Assembly: GCA_014163555.1 (NCBI GenBank)
Contig: JACJGO010000010.1
Coordinates: forward strand, 101,319-165,318
Source of the DNA: Flavisolibacter longurius
GTDB lineage: Bacteria > Bacteroidota > Bacteroidia > Chitinophagales > Chitinophagaceae
DNA length: 64,000 nt
Direction of reading: 5' to 3'
Shown here: positions 36,516 through 45,574 of the stretch, piece by piece
How positions within the stretch are numbered: the stretch's first letter is position 1
Layout of the letters: each line of letters opens with the position of its first letter
Position numbers and translations under genes: made by a program
The notes under the pieces: generated by a model
The model's database searches: none
Told to the model about the DNA's origin: nothing
Seen by the model: the letters and a program-made list of their open reading frames with translations, nothing else

Positions 36516-36857
36516 CTTGTCTAAGAGTTCCTCCGGTCAGTTGAACAGAAACTCACCATTGCTAGCTAGTTAGGAATCTTTTCATTGGGAAAGGTGGTTC
36601 TTATTAGCAAAATCCACCGTTCAAAAAAGCAATCCTTTTCGTCACGGTCTGGGAGGCAGAGGCCTCAAGCTCTTCGTCTGGTAATCAATCAACATTTTGT
36701 ACTCTTTATGGAACGCTAATGTATGTGCAGGCGAACAGTTCTGCCTCTGACGTACGTAATGAAACTAAAGTAAGTATGCGATTTAATGGTCCTTATTCTG
36801 CAAGTAGGCTGGATAAAACAAGCAGCAGCCAGATGCTGCTGCCTGCCAAACTCCAGT
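36516..36857. other. Gap downstream of the mosaic gene
   Basis: About 340 bases containing only the terminator at 36811-36842. No gene is supported. Confidence 0.4.
36811..36842 (-). terminator. Terminator of the 1338-residue protein gene
   Basis: Stem GCAGCAGC (36822-36829) with GCTGCTGC (36835-36842), loop of five, followed on the minus strand by TTGTTTTATCC. It starts 16 bases past the stop codon. Confidence 0.65.
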
Positions 36858-39800
36858 TTAAAATGCAAGGGCTTCTGCTACCAGGTCAATCGTCTTCCAA
36901 TTTGATACAGAAACCACAAGGTCATGGTTAGCGGGCAACACTACACTGGCATTTTTATTGACCGGTGTACTGGTAGTTTTGTCAATACTAAACGCCTGCA
37001 CGTTTACATTTTTTACAGTACTCCGGTTGCCCAGCCTGAACAGGCTGAGATCCGGCGCAACTGTAATATCGATCTCGGTTGCTGGCCCTCCGCCCACGCC
37101 ATTAAGAGCCAGTGACCGTAACTCACCACCGACAAGTTTGGAAAATGTAACAGTGAAGTTTTTCTCAACATGTGGAGCGAACCGCAATTGTGAAGCATCG
37201 GCGTTCACCATCAGCACATCAGTTTGGCCGGGTGCCGTGTCAATGTTTTCAATCTTAATGGTTGTTCCATCCGGCATAATGCTGTTAAAGGTGTACTTGC
37301 CATTTCCATTGCCCACAATTTTCCGTGTAAGACTTTTTCCCACCGGTAAAAGGTAGGCACCTTTCATTAAATAACAGGGATGACTATCCGTGATTTCACT
37401 GTAAATTTTGCTGCTGAAATTGCCAGTGCGTTTTCCTTCTTCGTCTGTTATCTCGATGTCAGCAGGGCTCAACAAAAAATCAAGAATAAAACTCGTCAAT
37501 CCAAACGGTCCGCTAAAAGGCAGATCATGATCGGCTAACAGATAAGCGCCATTGGTCCAATAGCCAAGGGTTATGTTGTCTTTGCTGTCGAACACGGTAG
37601 TGTTGTTCACCAGGTAACTGTAATGCAGCACCCCATTCTCCTTGCGGAAGTGCAGACGGCAATTGGGATTGGTGTCGTTATTACAGTCCCAGCAATACAA
37701 TTCCACACCTTCCAGGTCATTGATGGTAGTGTTGCCGTCGGCACTTAATTGGGGACCGGTATGGTTCTCGGGGTAAGCAAACCGGTAAGGAAAAATGCAG
37801 TGGGAAGACCCCAATCCGTCGATATACCCGGCGTCCCAAACAGCACCGGAAGGAATAAAAAACAACAAGGGTGCGGTATTCCGGTCACAGCCGGTAAGAA
37901 AAGCACGTTCGATAAACCTGGCAGTGGTTTCTACATTAGCCACTTCCCGGCGGCTTTGATCGTGAAAATGAAGAAGGGATTCCCGGCTTAACAGTTTACC
38001 ATGCACACCAGTTATCCACTTGTGAATGGAAGCCTTGGTTATGGAAGTAGCATCCGTTTCGCCTTTCCATAATTTATCGGCTACCAGCGAAGCCAGGGAG
38101 GTACAGAAACCTGTTGCCAAACCACCGTTGTCTTTTCCAAGCAGGAAGTAATGATAAAAACCGTAGTAGGCTCCAGTCAGGACCGGGTGGCCAAAGACGG
38201 GGTCTAGAAGTTCATGCCATACCTCGGCAGCACCGAACGTAGCTTCATACGTATCCCAGGACGGAATGCCATCCGTTGGATTGCCGATCGTAAGGTTATG
38301 CACACCATATTGGAATGGAATCTCCAGGATTCTTGGCATGGAGGCTGTTCTGCTGTTACTGACAAGCCCATCCGGGTTCCTTACTTTTACCGTCACACTC
38401 CTTCCGGCACTGCCCGTGCCGCCGGTTCCGGGCATGGTAAATCGTAACTCTGTAGGCCCAAACACCGTGGCTGGTACTGCATCGCCATCAATCAATACGG
38501 ATGCCCCACTCAGGAAAGCTTTACCGGTTATTCTTACTTCTACGCCAGGGGCAAAAAGGGTGCGATCCATGACGTCAATCTGGGGCTTTATCCGGATAGA
38601 GATTGGATTGCTTTCAGTTCCATCTGATGCTCTTCTTACCGACACAGACCGCGGACCGCCGCCGGTTGTTGCTGGAATGGTAACGGAAATGCTTTCGTCG
38701 GGATTCACCCTGGGACTCAGGGCAATGCTGCCCACCATAACCGTGTCGGTGGTGGTAAATTTTGAACCTTTGATGGTAATGTCGTTGCCGGGAAAAACCT
38801 CCGCCGGAGCAATCTCAGTAATAAATGGTCTGGTCAACAGTTCATTCCAATCTTCTTCAGAAAACTGGAAAAACAGGTCAGCACCATCTATTCCCAGCCT
38901 GCTACCATCAGTTCCCACTGTACCGGGTTGCGCTTGCGCACCGTTGTGTCCATTCCGTGCACTTTGGCAGGTTTCACCGTTTCCGCTACGGCCACCAAAA
39001 CCACCCAGTCCTCCATTGCCGCCGGGTCCTCCCCTTCCCTTTTGTCCGCCTTGATTTTTCCATTGAAACTGTCCTGCTGATACCGTGCCTGCCAAAGTTC
39101 CATCCAGCACGCCTATAACAATTTGTCCGCCGCTGCCGCCATTTCCACCGCGGCCACCATCGCCGCCACGTCCCCCGTTTCCTCCGTTGCCACCATCACC
39201 CGGATCGGTGCTGCAATGCCATCCGAATAACCAATATCTTTCGCCGTTTTTTCCATCGGCACCATTTCCTCCCCGGCCACCGTTTTGACCTTTTCCGCCT
39301 ATGATGCCGTCTTCGCCATTTAGATCAATACCAGGCAGGTTGCTTAAATTTTTTACCCACATCTCAATAGAAGGCGCCTTTCTGCCATCACTTCCATTGA
39401 TACCGCCCTCTCCTGGCTGTCCATTACCACCATCCTGGCCATCTCGGGACCCTGGCTTTGTATGCACACCGTTCCAGGTTCGACCATTCAAACTCGGGTT
39501 TTCCATGCGGGCCGGTGTGGTTCCGCCTGGCCGCCGCCAGGTAATTTTTGCATTGGGTCCGCAAATGACCTGTTCAGCAATCACGTAAAGCCGCTCCACA
39601 TCGGGTTCAATAATGAGTTCTGTATTGGTAAGATCCAATATCCCGGCAATGATCACCGAAGTATTGACGGGAATTTGGTTGCTGGTGAATGGCGTGGGGA
39701 TAAAAGATATCTCCGGCCACGCAGCAGGCAGTTTTGATGCAAGATTTTTTAGCAATAGTGCTTTGTTCCGTACTGTTAGATCTGGCTTATCCACCCGAAT

Positions 39801-40874
39801 AATATCATCAATTCTCACCCGATCAAACGGAAAACCGGTTTTGCCCAGTGCCTTCAAGCCGGTATTCCTGCCAATGACCGGACGATCAACCGGTGTGTTT
39901 CGCCCCGGGCTTGGAAGAGTATTCTTCTCGTCAGCCGCATTGTTTAATACATTGGTGCTGTTTCGATTGGTAAGAAAGGTTGCGAGCTGCTTTTTTTTCA
40001 GTTCTGGCGTTGCGGTTCTGTACCGATCAACGATGTCCTTCCAGTTAATGACACCCCCACCTTTTTTGGGAGCAATCAGCACCTTTCCTTTTGGTATGGT
40101 TGTAGGAACTTTTATTTGCAGGGTAGCTAAGTCACTGATTTTCTCCACCCCTGCTGCCTGCATGATTTCTTTAACCTTTTGCAGTCGTTGGTTGCTTTCA
40201 TCAAGTGCTGGGAAAACGGTTATAGGCGTTTTGAGCCCGATCTTCGTTTTTAGAGCACTTTCGAGCAGCTTTGCTTTTTGCCATTTTTCATTTTTAAGGG
40301 CTGTTGTTAGTCCGCCGGATCGCACCTGTACATTTCCGATTTTGCCGGTAAACTGATAGCGGCTGCCATCAACCCAGGTGCCGATGCGAAAGCCTTCTTC
40401 ACCCACTGGAACAATGTCGCCAGGCAACATCGCCATCCCCACATTTTGATCGTTGATCTCGAGGTTGAGGTTGCCCGCCGTATCTCTTGAAAAGTGTACT
40501 TTCTGCGCACGGCCCGGCTGCAGCGGAATCCGGCTTTTTACCCCTTGCCAGCCGCCCTGCAAATGAATGGTGCCTTGGAGAAAACCACCATCATCTATAA
40601 AAAAAGCAACAGCAGGTTTCTGCGCCTCCATAATGTTTTGTCGGCTCCCGGTAATGGTATCCGGGGTGATCAAGGCTTCGAGGGTAAAACTTCTGGCCTT
40701 CTCCAGTTCGGGAATCCGGCCGATGTGAAGGCCTCCCTTTACAAACTGGAATTCGTTTTCAAGCCGGGTGGGGCGCACATCGCCAACCGTCTTGATTGTT
40801 GTCCCTCTGGTAGATCCGTCAAATAAGGTTTGATTTTCTGATCGGACAAAAAGAAGCGTTTTTACTTTTTCCAT
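36858..40874 (-). CDS. Giant mosaic protein: LamG-like, collagen-like, IPT/TIG, putative Cys-peptidase
   Basis: 1338 residues, ATG at 40874, no signal peptide. Domains in order: LamG/concanavalin-like sandwich (about 40-215, SFTLEALITPDTITG and FTGKIGNVQV); a charged linker rich in Lys (215-400); a beta segment to 470; a glycine-rich collagen-like region (about 470-665) with repeated GGNGG-type units; two IPT/TIG domains (about 683-761 and 765-843); then a domain with GFCTSLASL (Cys924), SSHCIFPYRF (His1025) and CWDCNND (Asp1063, Asn1065). The spacing and form of these last motifs fit a papain/transglutaminase-like Cys-His-Asp fold, by inference. The end (about 1100-1338) is beta-rich. It lies next to an orphan tail sheath on the same strand. 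It may be a cargo, adhesin or toxin; none is proven. Confidence 0.75.
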   Translation of the reverse strand: MEKVKTLLFVRSENQTLFDGSTRGTTIKTVGDVRPTRLENEFQFVKGGLHIGRIPELEKARSFTLEALITPDTITGSRQNIMEAQKPAVAFFIDDGGFLQGTIHLQGGWQGVKSRIPLQPGRAQKVHFSRDTAGNLNLEINDQNVGMAMLPGDIVPVGEEGFRIGTWVDGSRYQFTGKIGNVQVRSGGLTTALKNEKWQKAKLLESALKTKIGLKTPITVFPALDESNQRLQKVKEIMQAAGVEKISDLATLQIKVPTTIPKGKVLIAPKKGGGVINWKDIVDRYRTATPELKKKQLATFLTNRNSTNVLNNAADEKNTLPSPGRNTPVDRPVIGRNTGLKALGKTGFPFDRVRIDDIIRVDKPDLTVRNKALLLKNLASKLPAAWPEISFIPTPFTSNQIPVNTSVIIAGILDLTNTELIIEPDVERLYVIAEQVICGPNAKITWRRPGGTTPARMENPSLNGRTWNGVHTKPGSRDGQDGGNGQPGEGGINGSDGRKAPSIEMWVKNLSNLPGIDLNGEDGIIGGKGQNGGRGGNGADGKNGERYWLFGWHCSTDPGDGGNGGNGGRGGDGGRGGNGGSGGQIVIGVLDGTLAGTVSAGQFQWKNQGGQKGRGGPGGNGGLGGFGGRSGNGETCQSARNGHNGAQAQPGTVGTDGSRLGIDGADLFFQFSEEDWNELLTRPFITEIAPAEVFPGNDITIKGSKFTTTDTVMVGSIALSPRVNPDESISVTIPATTGGGPRSVSVRRASDGTESNPISIRIKPQIDVMDRTLFAPGVEVRITGKAFLSGASVLIDGDAVPATVFGPTELRFTMPGTGGTGSAGRSVTVKVRNPDGLVSNSRTASMPRILEIPFQYGVHNLTIGNPTDGIPSWDTYEATFGAAEVWHELLDPVFGHPVLTGAYYGFYHYFLLGKDNGGLATGFCTSLASLVADKLWKGETDATSITKASIHKWITGVHGKLLSRESLLHFHDQSRREVANVETTARFIERAFLTGCDRNTAPLLFFIPSGAVWDAGYIDGLGSSHCIFPYRFAYPENHTGPQLSADGNTTINDLEGVELYCWDCNNDTNPNCRLHFRKENGVLHYSYLVNNTTVFDSKDNITLGYWTNGAYLLADHDLPFSGPFGLTSFILDFLLSPADIEITDEEGKRTGNFSSKIYSEITDSHPCYLMKGAYLLPVGKSLTRKIVGNGNGKYTFNSIMPDGTTIKIENIDTAPGQTDVLMVNADASQLRFAPHVEKNFTVTFSKLVGGELRSLALNGVGGGPATEIDITVAPDLSLFRLGNRSTVKNVNVQAFSIDKTTSTPVNKNASVVLPANHDLVVSVSNWKTIDLVAEALAF

Positions 40875-41395
40875 AAAAAAAGCGTTTACAATGAAGAGAT
40901 AGTGTTGAACGGGTCTTCTGTAGAGCGGATCACAATTTCCAGGTGACGAAACGTAGTAAAAACAGGGTGCAGGAAATGAGGATAGTTTCAGTATACTATA
41001 TGCAAGCTACCCAATTCAACTTGATGTCCTTCCCGTAATTCTACGGGACAGAAGACAGGAATACTACTGTGGAGTTAGCGCAAAGGAAAGAAGCCATGAG
41101 GCAAGGATGACAAGAGCATTGATGAGGTACAGGCCTTGCAGGTGTAGTGTGCCAGGTAAGCGGATGCAGACACAGTCAGTTCTGTTGCGAGAAACAAAGC
41201 AATAGATAAATGGATGAACAAAAATTACCTTTCCCCTTCAACAACACCCATGGCAAAATAGAGAAATGCCATCTTCGTGTACCAAAGGTTGAAGCACTTA
41301 ATTTTGCCATTGAGGTAAACCCTTGAAGGTATTTGCAGAAAGCAAGAACAATAAAGGTGTTTTTAATTTAGCTGGGCTGCTGATTTGAGATAGAC
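40875..41395. other. Upstream gap of the mosaic gene
   Basis: About 520 bases between the mosaic gene start and the IS481-type element. It contains a perfect seven-pair hairpin at 41031-41048 (TCCCGTA-ATTC-TACGGGA) and the repeat copy at 41250-41311. It should hold the mosaic gene's promoter, but none is clear. Confidence 0.4.
41250..41311. repeat. Palindromic repeat, copy 3
   Basis: ATGGCAAAAT at the left, CTTCGTGTACCAAAGGTTGAAGC in part at the centre, and TTTTGCCAT at the right, so the outer ends are complementary (ATGGCAAAA with TTTTGCCAT). It lies 85 bases from the IS481-type element. Confidence 0.6.
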
Positions 41396-42569
41396 TCAAT
41401 CAAATCTGACAGTTGGGATTAACTTTAAAGTAACCACACTTATTGTCAACCCCTAAAACCTGTCAGATTATGAACACACAAGTTAAAGTAATCAAGACAA
41501 AAGTAGGCCTGTTAAACCTTGCAGAACAACTGGGAAACGTCTCACAAGCCTGCAAAATCTTTGGCTACTCCCGGGACAGTTTTTACCGCTTTAAAGAACT
41601 CTATGAGGAAGGCGGGGAACTCGCCCTGCAGGAAGCGAGCCGCCGTAAGCCCAACATCAAGAACCGCATTGAAGAAGCCATTGAAAAGGCGGTGCTGGAA
41701 CTGGCCGTTGAGCAACCGGCCCTGGGGCAACTCCGGGCTTCCAATGAGCTCAAAAAGAAAGGTGTTTTCATCTCTCAATCAGGTGTTCGCTGTGTATGGC
41801 TCAGGAACAACCTGGAGACCTTTTCCAAGCGCCTGAAAGCTTTGGAGAAAAAAAGCGCGGAGGAAGGCCTTGTCTTAAGCGAAAGCCAGCTCACAGCCCT
41901 GGAAAAGGCCCGGGAAGAAAAGCAGGCATTGGGCGAAATTGAAACCCACCACCCGGGCTACCTGGGTGCGCAGGACACCTGCTATGTCGGCACCATCAAA
42001 GGCGTGGGCCGCATTTATCAGCAGACCTTCATTGACACATATACCAAGGTGGCCTTTGCCAAGGTCTATGACCGGAAGAATGCGCTGGTGGCAGCTGATA
42101 TGCTCAACGATAAAGTGCTGTCCTTCTTTGACGAGCACCAGATCCCACTGCTGCGCATTCTCACCGACAGAGGAACGGAGTTCTGCGGCGCCAGAGAACA
42201 TCACGAGTACGAGCTTTACCTGGCGCTGGAAGACATTGACCACAGCAGGACCAAGGCCAAGCATCCGCAAACCAATGGCATTTGTGAGCGCTTTCACCGC
42301 ACCATACAGGAGGAGTTTTATTGTGTGGCGTTCCGAAAGAAAATCTATGAAAGCCTGGAGCAACTGCAAATGGATCTGGATCGGTGGATCGACGACTACA
42401 ATCAAAACCGTACACATACCGGCAAGTATTGCTATGGCCGCACACCCCTGCAAACCTGGTTGGAATCCCTACCTTTAGCCAAAGAAAAAATGCTCAGTGA
42501 ACTACCACCCGCAGCATGAACAACTAATCCGTTTCCCTAGAATTACTACCAACTGTCAGAGCTTATTGA
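41396..42569 (+). mobile_element. IS481-type insertion sequence
   Basis: A 1.17-kb element with one transposase gene. The ends are imperfect inverted repeats: TCAATCAAATCTGACAGTTGG at the left against the complement of the right end, TCAATAAGCTCTGACAGTTGG (differing at a few positions). The exact boundary and target duplication could not be fixed by eye. It sits between the mosaic gene and a repeat-rich stretch. Confidence 0.75.
41470..42519 (+). CDS. IS481-family transposase
   Basis: 349 residues from the ATG at 41470. The N-terminal helix-turn-helix (LAEQLGNVSQACKIFGYSRD) is followed by a second DNA-binding helical region and an rve/DDE catalytic domain. Candidate catalytic residues are Asp in GAQDTCYVG, Asp in ILTDRGTEFCG and Glu in TNGICERFHRT. 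The frame is intact and about the right length for the family, so the element may still be active. Confidence 0.92.
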   Translation: MNTQVKVIKTKVGLLNLAEQLGNVSQACKIFGYSRDSFYRFKELYEEGGELALQEASRRKPNIKNRIEEAIEKAVLELAVEQPALGQLRASNELKKKGVFISQSGVRCVWLRNNLETFSKRLKALEKKSAEEGLVLSESQLTALEKAREEKQALGEIETHHPGYLGAQDTCYVGTIKGVGRIYQQTFIDTYTKVAFAKVYDRKNALVAADMLNDKVLSFFDEHQIPLLRILTDRGTEFCGAREHHEYELYLALEDIDHSRTKAKHPQTNGICERFHRTIQEEFYCVAFRKKIYESLEQLQMDLDRWIDDYNQNRTHTGKYCYGRTPLQTWLESLPLAKEKMLSELPPAA

Positions 42570-42615
42570 ATCGATCACACCTACTCCTTTAATCAGCCCA
42601 CCCATTCATCTCCCA

Positions 42616-42679
42616 CATCGCAAAACAGCACCTACGATCCATCGTAGGTCGAAGCGCTCGATTCTGACCTTATTAATGA
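42616..42679. repeat. Palindromic repeat, copy 4
   Basis: Perfect core CCTACGAT-CC-ATCGTAGG (42631-42648) followed by TCGAAGCGCTCGATT and TATTAATG. The stem has compensating changes relative to the CCTTCGGT-type core of other copies. Confidence 0.7.
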
Positions 42680-42680
42680 A

Positions 42681-42712
42681 GGATCCTGGGTTCGAGTCCC
42701 AGCGGGTTCACA
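42681..42712 (+). pseudogene. tRNA 3'-end fragment
   Basis: A T arm is recognisable: stem CTGGG (42686-42690), loop TTCGAGT, stem CCCAG (42698-42702). It is followed by a seven-base acceptor strand CGGGTTC and A, then CA. No matching 5' acceptor strand (GAACCCG) or D arm occurs in the 100 bases upstream, which are filled by repeat copy 4. So this is a 3' fragment, as left at attachment sites by elements that integrate into tRNA genes. Confidence 0.6.
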
Positions 42713-42802
42713 GAGTAAGTTTCAAAATCAGTCAATCCCTTGCACGGCAAGTTATTGAATACCTGAATTTACCAGTTACTCCGCTCCTATTCTAATACGC
42801 CT

Positions 42803-42870
42803 ATGGCAGCATCGAGAAGGCCAACCTTCGGTGTATCGCGTAGGTTGTCCTTCTCGATTGCACAGGGATG
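42803..42870. repeat. Palindromic repeat, long copy 5
   Basis: Long arms ATCGAGAAGG-CAACCT (42811-42827) and AGGTTGTCCTTCTCGAT (42842-42858) pair with one mismatch around a GTGTATC-type centre. ATGGCAGC lies just outside. It shares its GAGAAGGCCAACCTTCGGTG half with the copy at 54375. Confidence 0.75.
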
Positions 42871-42904
42871 GAGGTTCTTTTTGAAAAGCCAGTACCCTTG
42901 CAGC

Positions 42905-43936
42905 CTATTTATCGGTTGTGATTCCGGCTCTTAGTTTTCGTTCGCTGCCACTAACGACAATACTCCCATTATACACTTGCATATTCGTGATGGCAAACTG
43001 GTGGGGCAATCCGCGACTGGAGTGTTTCCAGACCTCATCGTCATTGCCTTTTCTATAAACACCATCCCACTGTCCGGCAAAAACAGCATTTCCGTTTTTT
43101 ATCACATTAAAGGTATAAAGCTGAGCAGGCAAACCCTTTTGAATACTTTTCCAACTCCTCCCTTTGTCAAGGGACAAAAACAATTCATTGTAGACCATTG
43201 CATAGAGTGCTTTGTCGTCTGCACTAATGTTGTGTAAGGCACCGCCCACAAAAATATTCTGCCAATCCCTTCGACCAATTGGGGTAGTGAAGGCGCCCTG
43301 ATTGGTAGCAATGTAAAGATTGCCTGCAAAGACTGTGATGCCGTTTACTTGTAGTGTAGGACTTCCGTATTCTAGACTCCACCTGTCAAGTAAATTATTG
43401 TAGGCATAAAGCCCTGCATTTGTAGCTGCGTAGAGTTTACCGTCAATCTCGGTAAGTTTGCGAATGGTTAAGTTGCCAAGCCCTGTGTTTAGCTTTGCCC
43501 AACTCTTCCCGCCATCGGAAGAGTTAAATACACCGCCATATTGCGTTCCAATGTAAATACGGTCTTTGTAAAACGTCAAAGCGCCGAGATTGCTTTCAAT
43601 TACCTGTCTATCGGTGGGCGTTTTCACCCAACTCCCTTTCCCAAAATCAAAAAAATAAAGCCCGCTATCTTTTGAGGCGAGTGCAAGTCTGCCATTGGAA
43701 ACGGCTATGCCACCCGGTGCTATGCTGATTTTGGAAGGTAATCCTGCACTTTTATTTTCCCATGTCAATCCATTATCCGCTGAAAAGTAAACAATGCCCT
43801 CTGGTGCATTACTTGGATTGGTATTGAGAGTGGATGGGATGCCACTTCTGCTTAAAGGTGCTTTGGTATCCTTATTGGTTTGCCCACTACTGGAACTTAG
43901 AATAACCAGGAACGGTATGACAATCAGGCTTCTCAT
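42905..43936 (-). CDS. Exported beta-propeller (BNR/YCF48-like repeat) protein
   Basis: 343 residues from the ATG at 43936; the upstream in-frame start at 43966 adds ten residues before the signal peptide MRSLIVIPFLVILSSSSGQ. At least five propeller blades carry the Asp-box-like pattern, for example SADNGLTWENKSAGLP, SSDGGKSWAKLNTGLG, SLDKGRSWKSIQKGLP. Such folds occur in sialidases, photosystem assembly factors and binding proteins; the catalytic residues of sialidases are not evident. Probably periplasmic or a lipid-free surface binder. It stands alone. Confidence 0.82.
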   Translation of the reverse strand: MRSLIVIPFLVILSSSSGQTNKDTKAPLSRSGIPSTLNTNPSNAPEGIVYFSADNGLTWENKSAGLPSKISIAPGGIAVSNGRLALASKDSGLYFFDFGKGSWVKTPTDRQVIESNLGALTFYKDRIYIGTQYGGVFNSSDGGKSWAKLNTGLGNLTIRKLTEIDGKLYAATNAGLYAYNNLLDRWSLEYGSPTLQVNGITVFAGNLYIATNQGAFTTPIGRRDWQNIFVGGALHNISADDKALYAMVYNELFLSLDKGRSWKSIQKGLPAQLYTFNVIKNGNAVFAGQWDGVYRKGNDDEVWKHSSRGLPHQFAITNMQVYNGSIVVSGSERKLRAGITTDK

Positions 43937-44126
43937 CTTATATGCTATCAAAGGAGCTGTTGCCATAGCAGGCTTTTAAGTTGCACATAACGGAATGAGG
44001 CTTTATGCAGTACAGATATTCTGTGTTCTATCGCCTCACTCATTTATAAAAGCAAAATAGTATTTATTTCGTTGAACCCATATTCATCTGCCTGTATTGC
44101 ATGAAGCCTTTGTTATGCGCCAATCG

Positions 44127-44489
44127 TCACCAAAAGCGCCACCAAGGCTTAGCCGTTGGTACTTGTTTTTGTTTTGGAAGTGCAGGACTAAACACTTCAG
44201 TTATCATTTCCTCATCGTAAAATTCGAAGTCATCCCCTTGAACCCTAGCATTTAGCTTATCAGCAATCTGAAGCATCTTACGAACTGTGGGTTCATCAGG
44301 GTTCTTTGCATCGATTGCTCCGCGATAGAAAGCAAACCAAGGCCGGTACCTTGGACGCTTCTCTGTTGGGTGCGCATTCCATTCGCAAAACCCTTCTCCA
44401 TACTCTCCGGCCACAGCGCTTTGGTCAAACTCTAGTTCGGAGTCAGCATTTACATATTGTTGCCACTCATTGAGTTGTATGTCGTCAAA
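44127..44489 (-). pseudogene. 5'-truncated gene cut at the IS3-type element
   Basis: The open frame runs from the edge of the IS at 44489 to a stop at 44127, about 120 codons of clearly protein-like sequence (begins FDDIQLNEWQQYVN, later PWFAFYRGAIDAKNPDE and LNARVQGDDFEFYDEE), but there is no start except an internal GTG at 44414. It resembles small cytoplasmic proteins of unknown function that begin with a conserved IQLxEWxxYV segment. The missing 5' part is not recognisable on the far side of the IS (after 45998), so the insertion was accompanied or followed by a deletion. Confidence 0.75.
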
Positions 44490-44579
44490 TCAAAGTGGAC
44501 CGGTTAGTTGTGATTGTTAGCGAGGGTTTTGTTTGTTCAAGTTAGTGTTTTTTGTTTTTAGTAATTCTAGGGAAACGGA

Positions 44580-45554
44580 TTAAATGAGCCGTTTGTTCAG
44601 GAGGTAACGTTTCCTTCTTTGCTTGATTGTTTGCTGTTTGATTTTTTCTCTTCGTTTCAAGATCCCTTCTCGTTTTCCAAAGTACACATCGGCCGGCGTT
44701 ACGTTGTCCAGGGACTCATGATAGCGCTGATGATTGTAGTAATGAACAAAGTCTTTCAAGGCTTGGTTCAATTCTTCCGGACAGTAATAGTGATCCAGCT
44801 TCACGACATTTTTCATACTGCGATGATAGCGTTCAATTTTACCTTGGGTCTGTGGGTGACAGAGCTTTCCGTGAACCTGCTTTTCACCAACAGTTTTGAG
44901 GTACTGCTTCAACTCCGAGGCTACATAACAAGCGCCGTTGTCTGATAACAATCTGGGACGTTGTCCATCCCCCAGGCCGGCTTTTAGCATCGCTTGCTCA
45001 ACTGTACGCTGCACGTCTTCGGCCCGCATTGTTTTACAAAGCTCCCAATGAACAATGTAGCGACTGTAATCATCCAGGATCGTACTGAGGTAATACCAAC
45101 CCCAACCCAGGATTTTAAAGTATGTGAAGTCTGTCTGCCACAGTTGGTGCACAAACATAGTTTTGTCTTTGAACTCATTGGATGCCGAAAGCAGGATGTG
45201 CCCGGGCGTAGTCACCAGTCCTTTGGCTTTCAAGATGCGGTACACGCTGCTTTCCGAGATAAACACCCGTTGTTCGTCAGTCAGTTTAACGGCCAGCTCT
45301 CTGGGCGAGAGTGCCGGATGTTCCAAGGCTACTTCCACTACCAGACCCTTTTGTTCTTCAGGGATGGTATTCCATTGCTGACGGGTCCTGCGCACCGGTG
45401 TAAGGCCCGAGCTTCCCTTCTGTAGGTAAGCCTTGTACCAGTTGCAGAACGTGCTTTTGTGGATGCCTAGCTCTTTGAGTGTTCTACTGGCGCCAAGTTC
45501 GGAATGTTCAACTAAACGGATGATCTCTTCTTTTTCTTGTACTGTTAGTCGCAT
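44580..45554 (-). CDS. IS3-type transposase, catalytic subunit (OrfB-like)
   Basis: 324 residues, ATG at 45554. It carries its own N-terminal helix-turn-helix (ASRTLKELGIHKSTFCNWY), then an HTH_21-like region (SSVYRILKAKGLV) and an rve integrase core with Asp in WQTDFTYF, Asp in LLSDNGACYV and Glu in TQGKIERYHRS. It starts 20 bases after OrfA ends and in its own frame, so the usual programmed frameshift is not needed. Confidence 0.92.
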   Translation of the reverse strand: MRLTVQEKEEIIRLVEHSELGASRTLKELGIHKSTFCNWYKAYLQKGSSGLTPVRRTRQQWNTIPEEQKGLVVEVALEHPALSPRELAVKLTDEQRVFISESSVYRILKAKGLVTTPGHILLSASNEFKDKTMFVHQLWQTDFTYFKILGWGWYYLSTILDDYSRYIVHWELCKTMRAEDVQRTVEQAMLKAGLGDGQRPRLLSDNGACYVASELKQYLKTVGEKQVHGKLCHPQTQGKIERYHRSMKNVVKLDHYYCPEELNQALKDFVHYYNHQRYHESLDNVTPADVYFGKREGILKRREKIKQQTIKQRRKRYLLNKRLI

Positions 45555-45574
45555 ATACTTCCTCCACTTTTCGC

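Noticed and set aside
38266..39054. Long open frame antisense to the mosaic protein (Pro-rich, 262 residues)
   Set aside because: It is the complement of the glycine-rich collagen-like region and IPT domains; the Pro-Pro pattern is a by-product of Gly codons.
38880..39450. Possible CRISPR or tandem-repeat array
   Set aside because: The periodicity is three-base glycine codons inside a coding gene; there are no constant repeats with unique spacers.
34796..40874. Complete extracellular contractile injection system
   Set aside because: Only a sheath is recognisable; no tube, baseplate, spike, tape-measure or AAA+ ATPase genes.
42655..42712. Complete tRNA-Leu with anticodon TAA
   Set aside because: The apparent anticodon arm (CCTT-ATTAATG-AAGG) is part of the repeat tail seen elsewhere, there is no D arm or 5' acceptor strand, and the long variable arm of tRNA-Leu is absent.
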